Positions 10,590 through 22,166 are shown, counted from the stretch's first letter. The stretch: DNA of 64,000 nt from Gnetum montanum (GCA_015680685.1 MNCI01025571.1:89083-153082), one strand, 5' to 3'. The notes: generated from the sequence alone by a model not told the origin. Numbers and translations: made by a program.

Positions 10590-11876
10590 ATGGAGGGGAC
10601 TTCTTACATAAAGCCACCCATGTTTGGCAAATTTGACTTCACCTACTAAAAAACTAGAATGCAAGGGTTCTTCAAATCTATGGAGTTTGAAGTTTGGGAG
10701 TCAATCTTGGAAGGCTACGCTCCATCCATCGACGACACCACCGACATGATCAAGCCTCACAACAAATGATCTCAAGAGGAAAAGGATAAGTTCATGTTTG
10801 ATTCAAAAACAAAAAATTATTTCTATTGTACATTGAATAAATTTGAATTTAATAGGGTATCAGGATGTAAAATAGCCAAAGAAATTTGGCAAACTTTAGA
10901 AGCTACTTATGAAGGAACCTCTATTGTTAAGCAATTGAAATTGTTAGTTCTACAAAGTGAATATGATAAACTCAAAATCTAAGAAGGTGAGAAAATCAAG
11001 GATTATTTTTCTAGAGCTAACGATCTTGTTGTAGTCATTAGAGGAATAGGGAAAGACTTTCCTGAAAGTGATGTCATCATCAAAATGATTAAAACTCTAC
11101 AACTAGAGTTTAGGCCTAAGGTCACAGCCATGGAAAAAATCAGAGATTTCTCAACTCTAAGATTTGAGGAACTCCAAAGTGCTCTCATTGGCTATGAAAT
11201 GAATCTCATAAGCAAAGGAGTGATTCAAGAAAAACCTATTGCTCTAAAGACTACCTCCAAGAAGAAGGAAGTTAATGAGCATGATGAGGGTAATGAAGAT
11301 GAGATTACTCTTCTCTCAAGGAGACTGCATTGGTTTCTTACAAGAAGAAACAAAGGCACATCTTAGTAACAACAAAGACCAAATTTCTTCAAAGGTAGAG
11401 AAAGAGGTAGAAACTTTTTAAATTATTCTAATCTAGATTTTTCTTCTATAAAATGTTGGATTTGTGGAGGAAGAGGCCACATGGCATTTGAATGTCCTAA
11501 TGATCCAAGTGATAGCAAGGTATAGCCAAGGAATAGATCCATATATGAGGAACCGAAAAAGACCAATTTTTATACAAGTTAGGATGATGGTGAGCAAAGT
11601 GAAGAAGAAGCATGCAATTCTTCCAAAGATTCACATCTCATATGCATGGTGCTTACTGATGAAAATTTCTCACATGTAGTTGAACAAGATGGTAAGTGTG
11701 ACAAGAGGTATAGTGAATTTAAAGAAGAAATTTTTATTTTAAATCATTTGATTAGGAAGGTAAAGAAACTAGTGCTTTCTAAGTTAAATTCTATTTATGC
11801 TAAGATGAAAGAAGAGATCTCAGACATAAAAGTTGATACTCAACAACTAACCTCTTGTAATAAGATTACAACATGA
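10590..11876 (+). pseudogene. Copia gag polyprotein, decayed
   Basis: Starts M-E-G-T-S-Y-I-K-P-P-x-F-G-K-F-D-F-T-Y, the usual opening of plant Copia gag. It continues with the conserved helix region (A-K-E-I-W-Q-T-L-E-A-T-Y-E-G-T near 10880) and Y-D-K-L. A CCHC zinc knuckle lies at about 11457-11505: C-W-I-C-G-G-R-G-H-M-A-F-E-C, spacing C-x2-C-x4-H-x4-C. A lysine- and glutamate-rich segment follows to the stop near 11876, as in SIRE-type Copia elements. Several in-frame stops (TAG, TAA, TGA) and frameshifts break it. The expected protease, integrase and RT do not follow. Confidence 0.8.
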
Positions 11877-14215
11877 TTCAAGAAGAAGAGACTCCTAAAA
11901 ATCAAACAAAGAATTTAGAGGAAGCAACACATAAAATGCAAGCTTAAGCTCAAGCTTAAGCATAACAAGGTTTGGTAATTTTGATCATAAGGATAATATT
12001 TTATTTGTGTGTAAAAACTATGGCAATAAGCAAGCTCTTAGCTATGATGATCAAAGTAGGATTAATTCTTGGTCTTGTCAAAAAGGCTTGGGTAAGGAAA
12101 TTGTGTAGGAACCAATAAGTGAGAATGAAGGGAAGTGGAGCCCTAAAAATAATGCCAAAAGTGATTAAGAGCTCTATGACAAGTAACATGAACAAATAGA
12201 GACATTATATACACAATCTAATGAAAGAGAACCTAAGGATGAGGAGGTACTTCATGATAGGGGACCTCACTTCAAACTCCATTAATCTTCTCCTCTCATC
12301 AAAAAGCAAGGTAAGTCTCTATCTCTTTGCTTGCTAGTTAATTAGGATAGTGTTTGAAAAGTTAAAAATTATCCACATCTTGTCAAGATTAAAAATAATG
12401 GAATAAGTGTCTAGAATATTTCTTATATTCAATCATGATATTGATATAATTGGTTTTTATGAGGATTTATAATAGCATTGGTAATAAATTCTCTTGGATC
12501 TTCATAGCAATTTTAGTTTGATTTCTTGTCTTACATTTAGTCTTGCTTATTCTAAAATTATTTTGATGATATGCTCAAAGTCCTTGGGATGTCTTTGCCA
12601 TTTTTAAGCCAAGATAAACCTCTAAAAATTCTGTCATAACTACTGGTTGAAAACCTAGATCTCCACAAATGAGCTTAATGCTGACCTATAGTTATAGTGT
12701 TTTTTGTGATATTTGCATAAAGGCCTAAGATACACAACACATGTGTAGGGAGAGCCTACTCCTCAATCATCTTGGATGTCACCAATGTAGGGGGAATTCT
12801 TGGAGACTATGACCAAGAACCACAATTGGATGGCAAGAAAAGGACTTCAAGAGGTATTTCACACAAAATTGGATGGCAAAATCTTGAATGGTTTTATTTG
12901 TTACATATGAAGACTTTAAAAGGTATTTAATGATATATGAATACTTAGTTCTTTTTAAATGATTATATTTGATATCATGTACAAAAAGCAAACTATGCAT
13001 ATTTTTCTCATCCCTTAAATTTTCTATTGATGATCTCTTTTTAGTTGAATCTAGAAATACAAGTTGCCATTAAAAAATTGTTTGTATTAGATAAGTTCTT
13101 TTTTATCCTTAATCTTTAGCATCAATTTTTTATGTTTGGTGCTCATTGTTTTTATAGCCCACCTATTTGATATTCAATCATAAGTTGAAGCAAGAAGTAC
13201 CTATTTTTGTAAAAGCAACTAATTGATATTATGAGCAAGGCCATGATCATTTTTGGGTATTTTTGCTTTTGATTGAGTTATCCATTGAATAATTTCCTTT
13301 GAGATGCATATTTTGGAAATTTGGCATAGCTAGTTTCAAGTTGTAGATTGCCATATGCTCGTGAATATCCATACTAATTACTTATTTTGAAGATAGATTA
13401 CTTACTCCTTAACGTTCACACTTCACTTCAAGCTTAAATATTAATTGAAAATCTTGGATTAGTTCTTGATATATGTTTGGACTTGTAATATTCTTGTTTT
13501 TCTATTTGTGTGATACTTGATGAAACACCTATTTCTATATGATCTATCTTTGATATTTTGTATTAACTGACTATTTGTATGTGATCATATTTACATTAGG
13601 AGAGAATTTTAGGAAGTGTATTAGTGTATATTTATCAACATGTTTTATTTTTTATTAATGGTTTTGGGTGTTGCATTGCCTTGAACAAACATTGGAGTAT
13701 GCATGTATCGCTCATAAATTTGACCTTTAAAATTGAATGTCGATGGTTCTTATTGAATTCATTGCAGCTCCTTGTTTTAACCTCAAAAGAGCAGTTCTCA
13801 ATTTTCACAATCACACCTTAAGTGAAGGATGTGCTACATTCCTCACTACATTTTGAGCAATAACATGATTACTCTATGGGAATGTATTCATCTGACATCA
13901 ATGGTCTTCCATTGTGAAGTTGTATGGCTATATTTACCTCATCATGAAGATATGCCCATTTGCTGACGTTGTATAAAAATGAAGATTACCTGAATTCCAA
14001 GCACCTTGCACTACTTATGACTTGTTGTTTTAGAGACATGTTGCTTAAGCCTTTACTTCAACTTCAAGCTTGAATTTCACTTGGAAGGTTTGTTCTACTC
14101 TTGCAAAATTTGGGGTACCTATTCATGGACTTGATAAATACATACTTCCTATATCTTTTTAGGATTATGAGTGATACTTGGCTCTCCATATTATGTGGAT
14201 ATTATTATTCTTTTC
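11877..14215 (+). other. Copia internal sequence without recognisable pol
   Basis: About 2.3 kb between the gag end and the nested element, with no protease, integrase, RT or RNase H motif on either strand. Sequence resumes at 22034 and reaches the polypurine tract 120 bp later. Confidence 0.55.
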
Positions 14216-14234
14216 TGAAGAGTCATGTTTTGTA

Positions 14235-14303
14235 GGGCTTCGATATCAAAGCTGTGATGTGAGGCATTTGATATTGAAGCCCTCACATCACAGCTTTGAT
14301 ATC
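14235..14303. repeat. Perfect 23-bp inverted repeat in the residual 5' LTR of Ath-1
   Basis: Arms at 14242-14264 and 14281-14303 (GATATCAAAGC... and ...GCTTTGATATC) are perfectly complementary with a 16-nt loop. A second overlapping inverted repeat pairs 14235-14250 (GGGCTTCGATATCAAA) with TTTGATATTGAAGCCC at 14268-14283, with one mismatch. All fit decay of a CGATATCG-type U3 word. The LTR sequence ends here and gag begins directly, so this is also a deletion junction. Confidence 0.75.
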
Positions 14304-14304
14304 A

Positions 14305-15830
14305 GATTTCAAGGCTTATCAGAGCTATCATGTTAAGGGATTCAATATCACTTGGAATGATAAATTAAGGGACCANGGGTGGCAAAAGCTTAAGCTCTTT
14401 CCTAGGACACTAATAGATAAAGCCAAAGTGCGGTATAGATTGTTGAAACCAAATTCAATCGATTGGTGGTCCACAATGCTAGAACTTTTTAATGAGAAAT
14501 ATCAAACCTATGCAAGGGTGTCCAACCTAAGGGAACATATCTAAGAGTTGAAGAAAAAATAACATGAACTCTTGGATATGGCCCTAGATAGATACTATTC
14601 TCTACTGAATAGATGCCTAGGCCATGATTTCTCTCAAGAAGAGAAACTTTACCACATCATAGATGGACTTCATAATTAAAAAAGAGAGACACTTTGAATG
14701 TATGCTCTAGGTCAATTATATGAACTAGGAAGCCATTAGATCCAAGAGCTAATCGAGTGTGTGGAAAAAGAAGAAGGAGAGCTATGTAAATGGGAGAATG
14801 TTGAGAAATATCACTGGGACCCAACTCTTGAAAAGAAAAAGGTCCACATCTATGATCAAGAAAAAGACGCAGCTCTCGATGAGGTGATTTCACAACAAAA
14901 CTTGCTAATACAAAAGTCTATTGATGAATTTGAAGCAAGGTTTGATAAGATGTTGGAATAAATAAATGAGAAAGTTACAACTTTTGTAAAAACTATAGAG
15001 GAGAGAGTAACACAAAACAAAGCAAGTGATCATAATAAAAGAAGGAAAAAGAACCAAGAAATAGCTAGAAACACTTATCGGCAAACAGGAAAAATGGTTG
15101 AAGTAGAAAAGGCTATAGACTCAACCACTGAAGAAGAGGATGGATGCAAAATTTGCATATATGATCATCTGAAGGGCTAGTGCCCAGTCATGTTACATCT
15201 ACATGAGTATTGGTCTTCTGCATTGAATTGCATGTTTGTACAAAAGTAAATGCCTAGGAAATTACCTTACTCACAAGGTAATTATGGACAGTCCTACAAC
15301 CAACTGTACTATCTTAGTGGAACTTCTTATTAGCCTCAAAACTACTATAAACCATAGTGGCAAAACCCACAATCATGGGGAAGGCCATCATCAAACCAGC
15401 ACTACTCTTACTGCCAGCCCAACCCATATGGATACTATGTTCAACAACCTATTTCAGCAACTAATTCTACTTCCTTTACTTCAAATCACTACTACCGCTC
15501 TCTTAAGTATCATCAACCTGTGACATCTTCTGAAGGATCACCACCTTACACCTCTTACCCTCCATAATATCCTCAATATTCTCATACTCCACCATATCAC
15601 ATGTCATAGCCAGCAACAAAGGAAGGTTTAGCACCATGACATCAACAAGAAAATGCCACTTGTGCTATAAACATACATAGACATGATAATGCCACTAGAT
15701 CCCCACTGCAATCTTGGAAATTCCTTTTCTTTAGAATGCTTCCCATGCATAAGTGCAACACTCATGGACCTACTAACTCATCCAAACTAGCATAATGCTA
15801 ATCAAGTGCAACACCCTTCCTTTCACAACC
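14305..15830 (+). pseudogene. Ath-1 gag fragment
   Basis: The conserved Ty3/gypsy gag block reads W-Q-K-L-K-L-F-P-R-T-L-I-D-K-A-K-V, then S-I-D-W-W-S-T-M-L-E-L-F-N-E-K-Y and S-N-L-R-E-H-I. It parallels Ath-2 at about 29950-30115. A coiled, glutamate-rich stretch (14750-14960) and a cysteine-histidine cluster, C-x2-C-x3-H (near 15145), follow. A Tyr/Pro/Ser-rich tail extends to about 15650. The N-terminal part present in Ath-2 (from ATG 28980) is missing. An N at 14376 lies within the first block. Stops occur throughout. Confidence 0.7.
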
Positions 15831-15831
15831 A

Positions 15832-16191
15832 GTGTCCTTTGATCCTATGAAAAGGCTAACATCCATTGCTACTCGAACACCTGACAAAAGTAATGAATCT
15901 AGCACTATGGAGAGACAAATAAATCCATGCATAACTAATCATGATCAAGGGTGTAGTTGTGGGCTAGACATCCAAAAAGTTCATAAAACTTATACTCTAA
16001 CCCATAATACATTTAAAAACCAAGTGTATGAGCAACAACCTGTCTATGCAACTACCACTAAACTAGAAGACATCCAGTGGCTTGAAAATGAAAGTGTAAC
16101 ACTATTTAACAAATGCATAGAGCCTACCTATTCACTTATTAATTCTTATCATGGTCAAATGCTCAGTCATGGGGAAAATGCCCCATCCTAA
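15832..16191 (+). pseudogene. Open frame at the pol-deletion junction of Ath-1
   Basis: A 119-codon frame whose last part (near 16140-16190) overlaps sequence equivalent to the region after integrase in Ath-2. The rest has no recognised domain. It may be gag-tail sequence joined to post-integrase DNA by the deletion that removed pol. Confidence 0.35.
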
Positions 16192-16700
16192 CATTTAGAA
16201 TTAATAGGTGTTTTTCATATTTTTGTTTTACAATTTTTTTTATCATTTTCTCATTTCTTGATACAAAGTTTTTCCATCATTTTCAAATTTTTTCATATTT
16301 TGTTTTCATTCCCTTTATCAGTAATCTCGTTTGTGAATAAAATGACATCATGTAGCCCATTGAGGTGAGGTTTTCTCTATGTTGTCAAGTCATGAGGGAC
16401 TGATTATTTGGAAAGTGAGGCCACATCATTCATCCATCCATTCCATTAATGAAAGGTCCTTACCATGGTCATAATGATATTTTTTTTCATCATCAAATTA
16501 AGAATAAACTCGTAATCATTGTGCTTGGATAGAAAAGTGAAGAACCAAGTGGGAATGTGAAGGGTGTGACATCAAGGGGATTTGTGGATCTTTTTGACCA
16601 CTTCTATATGTTTTATCATGTTGTTAAGGTTGTAATTATATCCTTGTAGATCTAACAAAAAATGTGAGTAAGAGTAAAATAAGTGTTGCCTTATCATGTC

Positions 16701-16732
16701 ACTAGAAAGACATGTTACCCATGCCTGAAGGT
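16701..16732 (+). promoter_or_regulatory. Conserved post-integrase box, copy 1 (Ath-1)
   Basis: A 32-bp sequence starting ACTAGAAAGACATGTTACCC matches Ath-2 at 35863-35894 in 31 of 32 positions. It lies between the pol region and the ORF3 promoter. It contains CATG-TTACC-CATG, which could form a 4-bp stem. Function unknown. Confidence 0.75.
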
Positions 16733-16801
16733 AGTCCTCTAGTAAGGTTGACATAGATAAGAATAAAATAAAAAGAAGCTAAATCAATTTTTGAGGGTCC
16801 C

Positions 16802-16833
16802 ACTAGAAAGACATGTTACCCATGCCTAAAGGT
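16802..16833 (+). promoter_or_regulatory. Conserved post-integrase box, copy 2 (Ath-1)
   Basis: Second copy of the 32-bp box, 101 bp after the first, differing from it at one position (GCCTAAAGGT for GCCTGAAGGT). The duplication suggests the box spread locally within this element. Confidence 0.75.
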
Positions 16834-16851
16834 TGATGGCTTATTAGAATT

Positions 16852-16854
<3 letters not shown>

Positions 16855-16892
<38 letters not shown>
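16855..16892. repeat. (AG)n microsatellite
   Basis: About 19 uninterrupted AG units just after the second conserved box. Confidence 0.95.
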
Positions 16893-16894
<2 letters not shown>

Positions 16895-17639
16895 CCATGA
16901 ACAAACTCCTCCCTTAGACAAAACACCAAGTGTTGCTACTCCTTGCAACAGGTGTAGTCTTATGGTTGTCAGTCTAAGAGATAAAATAATGCAATGTCAC
17001 TAGAACAGGGTTTGGACTTGGTTTGAATCATGGAAAAAGGGCTTATGATTACTTTAGCCACTAATAACACACAATGATTCATTATGCCTATGGTAAAGCA
17101 CGTCACGTCCTAATTCCTATAATCCTTTCTCATCCCATCTCATTGTTCATATGATCATAACTAATGGTTTTGTGTAACATAGAGTTATTTTCTCAAATTG
17201 GTGGTTTTAACATGTGTGTTTTGTTCAATAGGTATGTGCTACATTCAACCCCTTTAGTGCCAATAGACATTTTTAGGTGTGATTATACAATAGCATTAAG
17301 GCCAGAAGCCCACTTTGGGGAGGATCCACTTGTATAATTGTTGTAACTTGTACTTGTCTAACACAACTGCACCATCTTAAACCTTCCAAGTTCATAAATG
17401 ATAAACTCAAAACCTTCCCTTCTCATATATCCTATCCATTTTACACCATGAATCCAACATCCTTTTTTGTACATCTTCCACAACTTTTAATGCCTATGAT
17501 TCCATCTTCTAACACTACCAGTGCCTAAATATGAACTTCCACTTACCCCAAAACTTTGGATTTTACATGAAACCTTTCAACCAATCATAGAGCTTCATTT
17601 TCCATGCTGAATATCCTCATAAAATGAAATTTTAAGATT

Positions 17640-17729
17640 CTTGATATCAACTACCCAATATTGGATGGGAGTCAATATTGGCTACTAAATGTTGGGACCC
17701 AATATTAGGTCCATAAAAATCTATAAATA
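17640..17729 (+). promoter_or_regulatory. Internal promoter of Ath-1 ORF3
   Basis: TATAAATA at 17722-17729 is preceded within 80 bp by GATATC, two CAATATTG words (17656 and 17673), AAATGTTGGG and CAATATTAGG. The CAATATT and GATGTTGGGG/CCAATRT words also precede the TATA box of this element's own 3' LTR (21203-21250). It lies about 550 bp upstream of the ORF3 start. Confidence 0.6.
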
Positions 17730-17980
17730 GGACCCCTGCAATGTTCAAAAAATTCATTATCATCAATTGAAGCTAGGGGATTTTTTTCATTTTTTATCTC
17801 GACTAAGATCTTTGTGCAACCAACTTTCACATGTGATATCTCTCTCCATACCACTCCAATATTCATGGTTTTTGAACCTATTTGATCTTAGAGTGTTCAA
17901 TTTAGTCGAGGGAGGATGCTTGTGTGGAAAACTTGCACTAATTTTTCAAAATTTGCTATCGCCTGGAAGATATTATAAGG

Positions 17981-18279
17981 GTAAGAATGTTAAAAACCTT
18001 ATCTTAATGAACAATTAATTGTATTTATGCCAAAACTTTTAATCATCTCGCCCAAGGGATCATAACCATCATTATAAGCCATGCATAAGTTAAAAAAAAG
18101 CCAATTATGAAGGGTCATAAAAGAAGTTAATACTTTTCAAGAATTTTTCTTTAAATTTTTCTAACTTTGCAATTACATGAGCTAAGAACTTAATAGAACT
18201 AAGGTCATGGGTAAGGTACAAACTTGTTAAGGATAAATGGAAAACACCTTAGTAACACTAATTCCTTGATTAACTGTAG
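17981..18279 (+). other. Putative leader intron of Ath-1 ORF3
   Basis: A splice donor (AAGG|GTAAGAATG) at 17980/17981 and an acceptor (TTAACTGTAG) immediately before the ORF3 ATG bound 299 nt. Ath-2 and Ath-6 have donor-like sites at the equivalent place, giving 303 and 288 nt. Confidence 0.5.
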
Positions 18280-20991
18280 ATGGCCCCAAAAAGAGGAGGA
18301 TAAGAAGGACCTTCGCAAGGTGCAAGAAAACACATGAGAGGTGGCAGAGGTCAACTAGAAGAATAAGGCCCACTAGTCGAGCATGAAGAATAGGAAGCCT
18401 AGTCATTTAGCATTCATCAAGATGCTCCGACTACAGGGTAGTCAGTCCAAGTGGAGGTTGCAGAACCATAGGCTTAAGTATAAAGACAATGCCTCACGTT
18501 GTCCCAAGAATGAATTTAAGCCATCTAGGAGAGATCTATGTTGATTGCAGTCATTGTGGAAATGACCTTTAGGCCATTCATGGCATTTGTCCCTGAGGTG
18601 GTTAGAACTTAGCTTCAAGCATCACCTCTATGGCATATCCTCTCTGAAAGTGGAGAATGGTACCTTGGTGATATGTACCAATTTTGTTGTAATAAGGAAG
18701 AAGACACCACTATCAACATTGGTAGAGTCTCTATCTCTTTTTTAGTCAAGGCCAGTATAGAAGCTCTGAACATACCTAATGTGGGGGCCAAAGTAGCGCA
18801 TTTGTCCACATGGTCTAACGTAGAAATCAGGAAACTATGGTTGAAGCAGACATACAACAAAGAAAACAAAATATACAATGAGTTGACTTTAGAAGAGAGG
18901 ATTTACTTCAAAATTGGCACATACCACCTCTTTCCAACTAAAGGGCTTAATAGAATCAACTTATGTGGCCAGAGGAAGTGTAATCTTGATGAGCAAATAC
19001 AATGCCAATTTTTCCTAGTTGTACTTCATGGAAATTCAAAGATGGTTTGAGGAAAGAAAGGCATGGAAGTTGATACTTCCATTTTTTTGCCTAATTAGAA
19101 AACTATGCAAGCATGTTGGAATCCTAGGTTACACCAATGATGTTCCTAGGAGGGCTCAGAATGCTTCTTTCTCTAAGTTACTCAAACCAGTAGCACTAAG
19201 AAAAGACCTTGGTGATGAACTAGAAAAGGATCCAGAACAAGAGTCAGAGAAGAAACCAGAGTAAGAACCAGAATAACAGCAAGAGCCACAAGTTTTACCA
19301 CCACCACCACAAGATTATAGGCCCATAGTGAGCCATTTATAAAGAATAGTTGAAGCTCTCAGTTGGGGAAGTAGGGATGAATCAAACCTCTTTTGAGTCA
19401 TTAATTGTGTTGTGCGGCCTATAGTTTCTACCGATCCATCAAGGGGTAGATTTCCTTGCAATCAGAAGGAGAAGCCCAATGGTCATAGTAGGTCTCTAAA
19501 AATGCTACATCTTTTCAAGTGATGCTCAAAATAGGAGAAGGTGCAATAGTCATGATTATGTAGCACCAAGATGTGGTAGGCACAACATAAGTTATCACAA
19601 ACCACATTAAAGAATCCTTTAATGTGCCCGTTGTGCCCTCAGTAGACTTGACCAAAACTAGAGATGCACAAATGTTAGCTAGGACTTTAATGATTGCTGC
19701 GACTCATGAGGATGTGCTTGACAGATTGTTGTAGATTGGACAAGTTATGGGAACTCTATTTGGCATCCCTAGTGATGTCACTATAGTGCAATTTGACCTC
19801 ATTTCGACAAAAGAAAAACTAGTCATGGAAGAGACCAAGGCAAAGCATGCAGAAGTAGAAGTGCACAGATTGCAATAAGAGCTCATTACCTTGAGAATTG
19901 CAAGAAGTGATCCTTCCCAATAACCAATTGAAATAATTTCAAACAAATCAGTTAGGTCGATTGATTGAACAAACCAAAGTTGCTAAACAAGAAAAGGAGA
20001 AAGTGGTCTAGAATGCCTTAGCCACTAAAGCACAAGCATATACCCATGCGAAGGCATTGACCACTACACAAGAGAAAAACAAGAAGCTTGTTGCTGATAA
20101 TGCAAGCTTGATCATTGTTGAGAAATAGAAAAACATTTTGGAAGAAAGTATCCACTACTTGAGGGAGTAATCAGTGAGGGTTAACTAGGATATAAGTAGA
20201 TTGGCTAGAGAGAACCAGATCCTCTCAATGGAGAAGGTGTGTGTAATACACCAAAAATCTACAATTGAGATAAGCGCATGGAAAAATGAGGTCAAGAAGC
20301 ATGAGAAGATGAAGAAGCACTTCTAAGACCATATTGGCATGTATAAATATATTAATGAAAAAGACATTTAGATGGAAAGGCCTTTATCAATTCCATGTCA
20401 ATGCAAAATTATTAACTGCCCATCTTCCAATGCTATGCCCTAGTCCACTACGTGGAAGTGAAGAACAAGGACCTGCAAATTGAATATTTGAAAGAGTACA
20501 TGGCGTTGGCTAACCTTGCCATGTTAATAGTAGGTTAGCACAAAAATGAGTTGAAAAAACAAGTAGCTGCCACCTATGCCCTATATGAAAAAGAGTTTGC
20601 AAATAGAAAAGATATTCTATAAAATCTCCATGTGGTAAACTCAAAATTAGAAACAATTAAGCCTTACTATCACGGGTAAAGAGATGTAGCCTCAGACTTG
20701 GCCAAAAGATTAATAGAATATCATGAATTAAAAGAAAAAGCTAGAGCTTTTGAGGAGGAATGATGATAGTTCATAGCATGGTATGTGAAATCAAATCAAA
20801 TGTTCTTGCAATTGCCATGTCCATGGGATGTACTAGTTCCAACACATATTAGCTCATTAGCCTACATGGTACATGTTCAAAGAATAAAGGAGGAGAAGTT
20901 GTAGGTGCTCCTAAATCACTATAAACTCTAGAAGCTTGATGATAAAGGGAAGCTGCCAATGGAAGAGCCATCACCTTCAAGAACTACATGA
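18280..20991 (+). pseudogene. Ath-1 ORF3, post-integrase reading frame (env-like position)
   Basis: Runs from M-A-P-K-R-G-G to a C terminus G-K-L-P-M-E-E-P-S-P-S-R-T-T and TGA, 904 codons, broken by stops and at least one compensated frameshift near 19040. The start (M-A-x-K...E-G-P-S-Q) recurs in Ath-2 and Ath-6. An N-terminal domain (about residues 110-260) has V-S-I-S-F-L-V-K-A-S-I-E-A-L-N-I-P-N, resembling the 'putative plant transposon protein' region of Athila env-like ORFs. After a proline-rich linker comes a block T-H-E-D-V-L-D-R-L-L...F-G-I-P shared with other copies, then long heptad-rich, probably coiled-coil sequence. Its molecular role is unknown; dimerisation is likely from the coiled coil. 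Confidence 0.65.
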
Positions 20992-21164
20992 GCTTCCCAA
21001 CTTTTGTTATTTTGTTGTGTTGTGTCCATTTTTGTAAAACACCATTGTAGCATGGAAGAGTCAATTTTTGTGTTTATTTAAGTTGATCAATAATTCCATA
21101 CCATTTCAATATTTTGTAAAGAACTTGTTCCTCATTTTGTTAAATTTGAGGATGAGTTTGCATT

Positions 21165-21178
21165 TAGTTGTGGGGGTA
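21165..21178 (+). other. Polypurine tract of Ath-1
   Basis: The purine-rich GTGGGGGTA abuts the LTR start TGATGAGTCA. The same arrangement, ATGGGGGTA then TGATGAGTCA, precedes the Ath-2 3' LTR. Confidence 0.7.
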
Positions 21179-22028
21179 TGATGAGTCATTTTTTGTAGGG
21201 CTCCAATATTAGGGCACAACCTTTGATGTTGGGGATCCAATGTCACCCCTTCCATGCTAGCCTATAAATAAAACACTTGGCTACATGGTTGGGATATAGA
21301 TTTAGATAGATTTTGTAGTAGATTTGAATAGATTTTAGAAGTTCTATTAGTTTGTTTGCAGTGCATGCCCATAGTATGATGTTAAGCGATTGGAAAACAT
21401 CCTTATTCGAGTGTGATGTACTTGAACACATTACATGTTTAGCAATAAAGATCAAGATTACTTCCATCATTACATCATCCACTTAGCTTTATTATTATTT
21501 TTAATTACTTAAATGCTTACTAATTTTCTTAGTTAATGATTATCATTTATTGCTCTTTTTTGTTGCTATTATTAAGTAGAGTGAGTATGATTAATCATGA
21601 GCACTTAACTATAATTACTTGGTAACCTAGTAGTGTTATCATTTGGTATGTCTAGTAATGGTACACTTGGTAATCCTAGCAGTAGTTGCATGAAGTGCAA
21701 GGTGTGTATGGATGGTTAGGAACATATACTTATCGTATGTAGGCTAGTTTAGACTTTACTTTCCATTGTTAATTAGCTTAAATAATGGATTTCTTTATTA
21801 TCATTAGGAGTAGCATAAGGTCGAACAACATCAAGAATCATATGCCTCACTTTGGACTAAATGATATGTGACAAAGCTACCACTAGTCTAAGTGGGAAGA
21901 CAGTGAACTATGATCAATGCTTAACAATCAAGATGCACAACTAGTCCCATCCATGAAACTTGACCAGATTGTGCGTGAATGCTTGTGATTCGTATGGTTG
22001 GGTGTATGGGGTACCTCATTGCTCATCA
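21179..22028 (+). repeat. Ath-1 3' LTR
   Basis: 850 bp from TGATGAGTCATT to GCTCATCA, the same ends as Ath-2. It has a TATA box TATAAATA at 21263-21270 and CCAATATTAG/CCAATGT words upstream. It is followed by the TTTTC target duplication. Confidence 0.85.
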
Positions 22029-22151
22029 TTTTCTATATTTTCTACCCACATTTGTACATCTTATTCTTTTTGTTGCTATTCAAAAAGGGAAAGAGTAGTA
22101 TGATTATATTTGTATGATAATTAACCCATTTTCTTAAGTTTTGAATGTCAC

Positions 22152-22165
22152 CAAAAAGGGGGAGA
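22152..22165 (+). other. Polypurine tract of the Copia element
   Basis: CAAAAAGGGGGAG lies next to the LTR start TGTGGACC at 22167, the usual plus-strand primer of Copia elements. Confidence 0.85.
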
Positions 22166-22166
22166 T

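Larger units (their letters stand above)
14216..22028 (+). mobile_element. Ath-1: Athila-like gypsy element with gag and ORF3 but no pol
   Basis: The left end TGAAGAGTCATG and the right LTR (21179-22028) are flanked by identical 5-bp duplications, TTTTC at 14211-14215 and 22029-22033. That makes Ath-1 a clean insertion into the Copia. Inside are part of gag, a post-integrase noncoding region, an internal promoter and ORF3. Protease, RT, RNase H and integrase are missing. The gag tail leads directly, at about 16160, to sequence matching the region after integrase in Ath-2 (GTCATGGGGRARATG). Most of the 5' LTR, the primer binding site and the gag N terminus are also missing. Confidence 0.85.

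Noticed and set aside
14242-14303. Inverted repeat as a transcription terminator or MITE
   Set aside because: It lies exactly at the start of Ath-1, inside the outer target duplication, and its words fit the LTR U3; no separate target duplication surrounds it.
16855-16892. (AG)n run as a polypurine tract priming site
   Set aside because: It is a simple microsatellite far from any LTR start; the real polypurine tract of Ath-1 abuts 21179.
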